Part shown: one piece after another, positions 5,325-7,158 of the stretch
Position numbering within the stretch: position 1 is the stretch's first letter
How the letters are laid out: every line of letters starts with the position of its first letter
Assembly (NCBI GenBank): GCA_027858795.1
Contig: JAQICF010000244.1
Location: 1-7,158 of the forward strand
From: Candidatus Delongbacteria bacterium
GTDB taxonomy: Bacteria > Delongbacteria > UBA4055
DNA length: 7,158 nt
Reading direction: 5' to 3'
Notes under the pieces: model-generated
The model's input: only the letters and a program-made list of their open reading frames with translations
What the model was told of the DNA's origin: nothing
Database searches by the model: none
Translations under genes and position numbers: made by a program

Positions 5325-6618
5325 TTTCTTTCCAATGTAAAAACCATTTTTCACCTGCAAACACCAAAATAACTCCAATGGCTGAAACAATAACAACAAA
5401 AATGTCAGAACCAGCTTTAATCCATAAAAAAGCTAATAATACAATGAAGTCAAGGATTAGTGCAGTTATCAAGATGAGTCCATTTGCTTTTATCTCTTTT
5501 CTTAAATGTTTAAAAACACCCCAATGAACAATCATATCCATAATCAAATAAAAAATAGCTCCTATTGAGGCAATCCGCGATAAGTCAAAAAAGATAGTTA
5601 AAGCAATGGCAATGGTAACGACATAGATTAACATGTGTTTTTGAACACTCCCGGACATTCCAAAATGACTATGAGGGATCAACTTCATATCAGTTAGCAT
5701 GGCTGTCATGCGAGAAACGGCAAATATGCTTGCTATAATCCCCGATATTGTGGCAACAATTGCTATACCTACTGTAAAATAGAGTCCGTAATTACCAAAA
5801 GCCGGTTTTGCTGCTTCTGCCAATGAATAATCTTTTGCCTTAACAATTTCAGGGATGGAAAGGCTGGCATTAACTGCAATGGCAACTAAAAAATAGACTA
5901 CTGTGCAAATGAGTAATGAAATAATGATCGATCTTCCCACATTTTTGTGAGGTTCGGTGATTTCTCCCCCGCTGTTGGTAATCGTTGTAAATCCTTTATA
6001 AGCCAAAATAGAAAGGGCTATGGCCCCAATATAACTTGCAGCTGAATAGTCATTCACATCAGCTGTGACAGGCAGTAAATCACCTAAAGTGAAATGGGCA
6101 GCCCACAAGCCTCCAATTGCAAACACGATAATCCCGGCTATTTTTACGATTGCCATGAATTGTGAGGTATTCTCGATAACCTTGTTTCCGGATACGTTAA
6201 TAATGTATGCAAGTATCAATAAGGCAACACCCAAAGCTGGCACCCACAGGGAATTCTTTTCCATATCAAAAAGCTGCAAGGTGTAAGACCCAAATGTTCT
6301 TGCCACCAAACTTTCATTTATAATCATAGAAAGAGCCATCAAAACTGAAGCGGCTGCAGTGAGCGTTGTTTTTCCATAGGCTTTCATTAAAATCATGGCT
6401 ATGCCCCCGGAAGAGGGGTATGCATTTGAGACTTTGATGTACGAATAAGCACTGAAACCAGAAATAATGGCTCCAATAATAAAAATATATGGAAACCATG
6501 TTCCCGACAATTCTGCTACCTGACCCAACAGTGCAAATATTCCAGCACCAATCATAACACCAGTACCAAGAGCAACAGCTCCTTTAAGCGTTAAACTATT
6601 TTCTTTGTAGTTGTTCAT
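5317..6618 (-). CDS. APC-family amino acid permease
   Basis: The product is 433 residues, starting at ATG 6618 with AAGGAAG six bases upstream. It is a polytopic inner-membrane transporter of the amino acid-polyamine-organocation (APC) superfamily, with about 12 hydrophobic segments. GTGVMIGAGIF (18-28) is the glycine-rich break in helix 1 that contacts the substrate in this family. AYKGFTTITNSGGEITEP (206-223) is the equivalent region around helix 6, and SRMTAMLTDMKLIP (302-315) is the loop after helix 8. The length is near the usual 430-500. These motifs support import of amino acids driven by an ion gradient or exchange, but the exact substrate cannot be read. It may be co-transcribed with the upstream reductase, 135 bases away, but that gap contains a palindrome and is long for an operon. 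Base composition looks less A/T-rich than the nuclease and DUF1232 genes, possibly hinting at a different origin. Confidence 0.88.
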   Translation of the reverse strand: MNNYKENSLTLKGAVALGTGVMIGAGIFALLGQVAELSGTWFPYIFIIGAIISGFSAYSYIKVSNAYPSSGGIAMILMKAYGKTTLTAAASVLMALSMIINESLVARTFGSYTLQLFDMEKNSLWVPALGVALLILAYIINVSGNKVIENTSQFMAIVKIAGIIVFAIGGLWAAHFTLGDLLPVTADVNDYSAASYIGAIALSILAYKGFTTITNSGGEITEPHKNVGRSIIISLLICTVVYFLVAIAVNASLSIPEIVKAKDYSLAEAAKPAFGNYGLYFTVGIAIVATISGIIASIFAVSRMTAMLTDMKLIPHSHFGMSGSVQKHMLIYVVTIAIALTIFFDLSRIASIGAIFYLIMDMIVHWGVFKHLRKEIKANGLILITALILDFIVLLAFLWIKAGSDIFVVIVSAIGVILVFAGEKWFLHWKENE

Positions 6619-6624
6619 ATTTAT

Positions 6625-6631
6625 CTTCCTT
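6625..6631 (-). promoter_or_regulatory. Ribosome binding site of the permease gene
   Basis: The minus strand reads AAGGAAG, then six bases, then ATG at 6618. This supports the chosen start; no other in-frame ATG lies close upstream. Confidence 0.6.
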
Positions 6632-6677
6632 TAAAGCTTGAATTTTATTATGGAACCTTGTGGTCAGTACCCGATAT

Positions 6678-6692
6678 TCTGGACACTCCAGA
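6678..6692. promoter_or_regulatory. Inverted repeat upstream of the permease gene (possible operator)
   Basis: TCTGGA and TCCAGA form a perfect six-base inverted repeat around three bases, 60 bases before the permease start. No T-run follows on the minus strand, so it does not look like a terminator for the reductase gene; a T-run lies before it instead, at 6709-6716. A repressor site or mRNA hairpin controlling the permease is possible. No confident -35/-10 pair is seen in 6619-6753. Confidence 0.35.
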
Positions 6693-6753
6693 CTTAATCA
6701 TAACCCCAAAAAAAATGATAGTATAATTATCTGTAGTGCATTAAGACCTATAC

Positions 6754-7158
6754 TCAAATCTTCGACCCCCAGCTTGATTCTATGGCAAAGTCCATGCATC
6801 TTTTAAATACAGTCGATGTTAATTCAGGGCATTCAGTTCCTAAGGGCTCCAGTATCTTTCTTGTACGGTAATCGCTAAAACTCCTTTTATCGCAGAAATA
6901 GGGATAGTAAACATCCATATAACTGTTAATAAGGGTCTGCAAAGGACCGCTCTGCACTGCTTCGTCGGATACCTTTAAGCCTGAAATGGAATAATGCTTC
7001 TCGATATACTTTACAAATTGCCCGATGGTATCTGATTTAGGGTTAACAACATGAAAAATACCTGTTTCTCCGCTGTCCATTATTGCGGTAACAGCCTTCA
7101 CTAAAAAGTTTATTGGCACTAGGTTCAGCTGACCGTTTCCAAGAAACGTAAGAGGAAG
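6754..7158 (-). CDS. Extended SDR-family NAD(P)-dependent reductase, C-terminal part (cut by right edge)
   Basis: The frame is open from the right edge to TGA at 6756-6754, giving 134 residues. The GTG at 7119 is internal, because 13 codons precede it in frame. GNGQLNLVPINFLVKAV followed by TGIFHVVNP and then SYMDVYYPYF is the pattern I know from the C-terminal substrate-binding half of extended short-chain dehydrogenases, especially the thioester-reductase/male-sterility group (NAD_binding_4) that reduces acyl thioesters, and from NAD-dependent epimerases. The Rossmann fold, the glycine-rich cofactor motif and the YxxxK catalytic pair would all lie beyond the edge, so the reaction cannot be stated. 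It reads toward the permease on the same strand. Confidence 0.65.
   Translation of the reverse strand, partial: LPLTFLGNGQLNLVPINFLVKAVTAIMDSGETGIFHVVNPKSDTIGQFVKYIEKHYSISGLKVSDEAVQSGPLQTLINSYMDVYYPYFCDKRSFSDYRTRKILEPLGTECPELTSTVFKRCMDFAIESSWGSKI

Noticed and set aside
5288..6499. Open frames of 61-79 codons within the permease gene (5288-5527 plus, 6065-6286 plus, 6314-6499 minus)
   Set aside because: All overlap the strongly supported permease coding frame and have no recognisable domain or ribosome binding site; they are shadows.
6619..6753. Riboswitch or tRNA in the gap upstream of the permease
   Set aside because: Only a short 6-base inverted repeat is visible; no cloverleaf or conserved riboswitch core could be recognised.

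Overview
The window is AT-rich bacterial DNA. Shine-Dalgarno-like sites precede several genes, and a large secreted nuclease is built in the style of the Bacteroidota/FCB group: an endonuclease I head, a Calx-beta domain, Big-like and jelly-roll repeats, and a fibronectin-like tail. A member of the FCB superphylum (Bacteroidota, Cloacimonadota, Delongbacteria or a relative) is my best guess. This rests on domain style only, because no phylogenetic marker gene is present. Apart from one partial gene at the left edge, every gene is on the minus strand.

Layout, left to right. (1) Bases 1-276, plus strand: C-terminal end of a DUF2161-like protein, cut by the window edge. (2) 401-1207, minus: a stand-alone KilA-N domain protein whose best start is a GTG behind a strong ribosome binding site. 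A short palindromic intergenic element lies on each side of it (318-350 and 1309-1340). (3) 1363-1740, minus: a small DUF1232/YkvA membrane protein. (4) 1785-1911: an intergenic stretch with three hairpins, including a convincing minus-strand terminator. (5) 1912-4824, minus: a 970-residue secreted endonuclease I with a tandem duplication of a Big-like plus jelly-roll module. (6) 4907-5195, minus: a second, dead copy of the DUF1232 gene with a 125-base frameshifting deletion that removes the family core. (7) 5241-5324: a tiny remnant reading frame of uncertain origin. (8) 5317-6618, minus: an APC-family amino acid permease. (9) 6754-7158, minus: C-terminal end of an extended short-chain dehydrogenase/reductase, cut by the right edge.

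The genes do not form an obvious pathway. The secreted nuclease could release nucleotides or degrade extracellular DNA, and the permease could import amino acids, but nothing ties them together. The most notable structure is that the nuclease gene sits between an intact and a broken copy of the same DUF1232 gene. This points to a past duplication or insertion and decay. I see no complete new biological system. The window looks like an accessory region shaped by duplication, small dispersed palindromic repeats and gene erosion.
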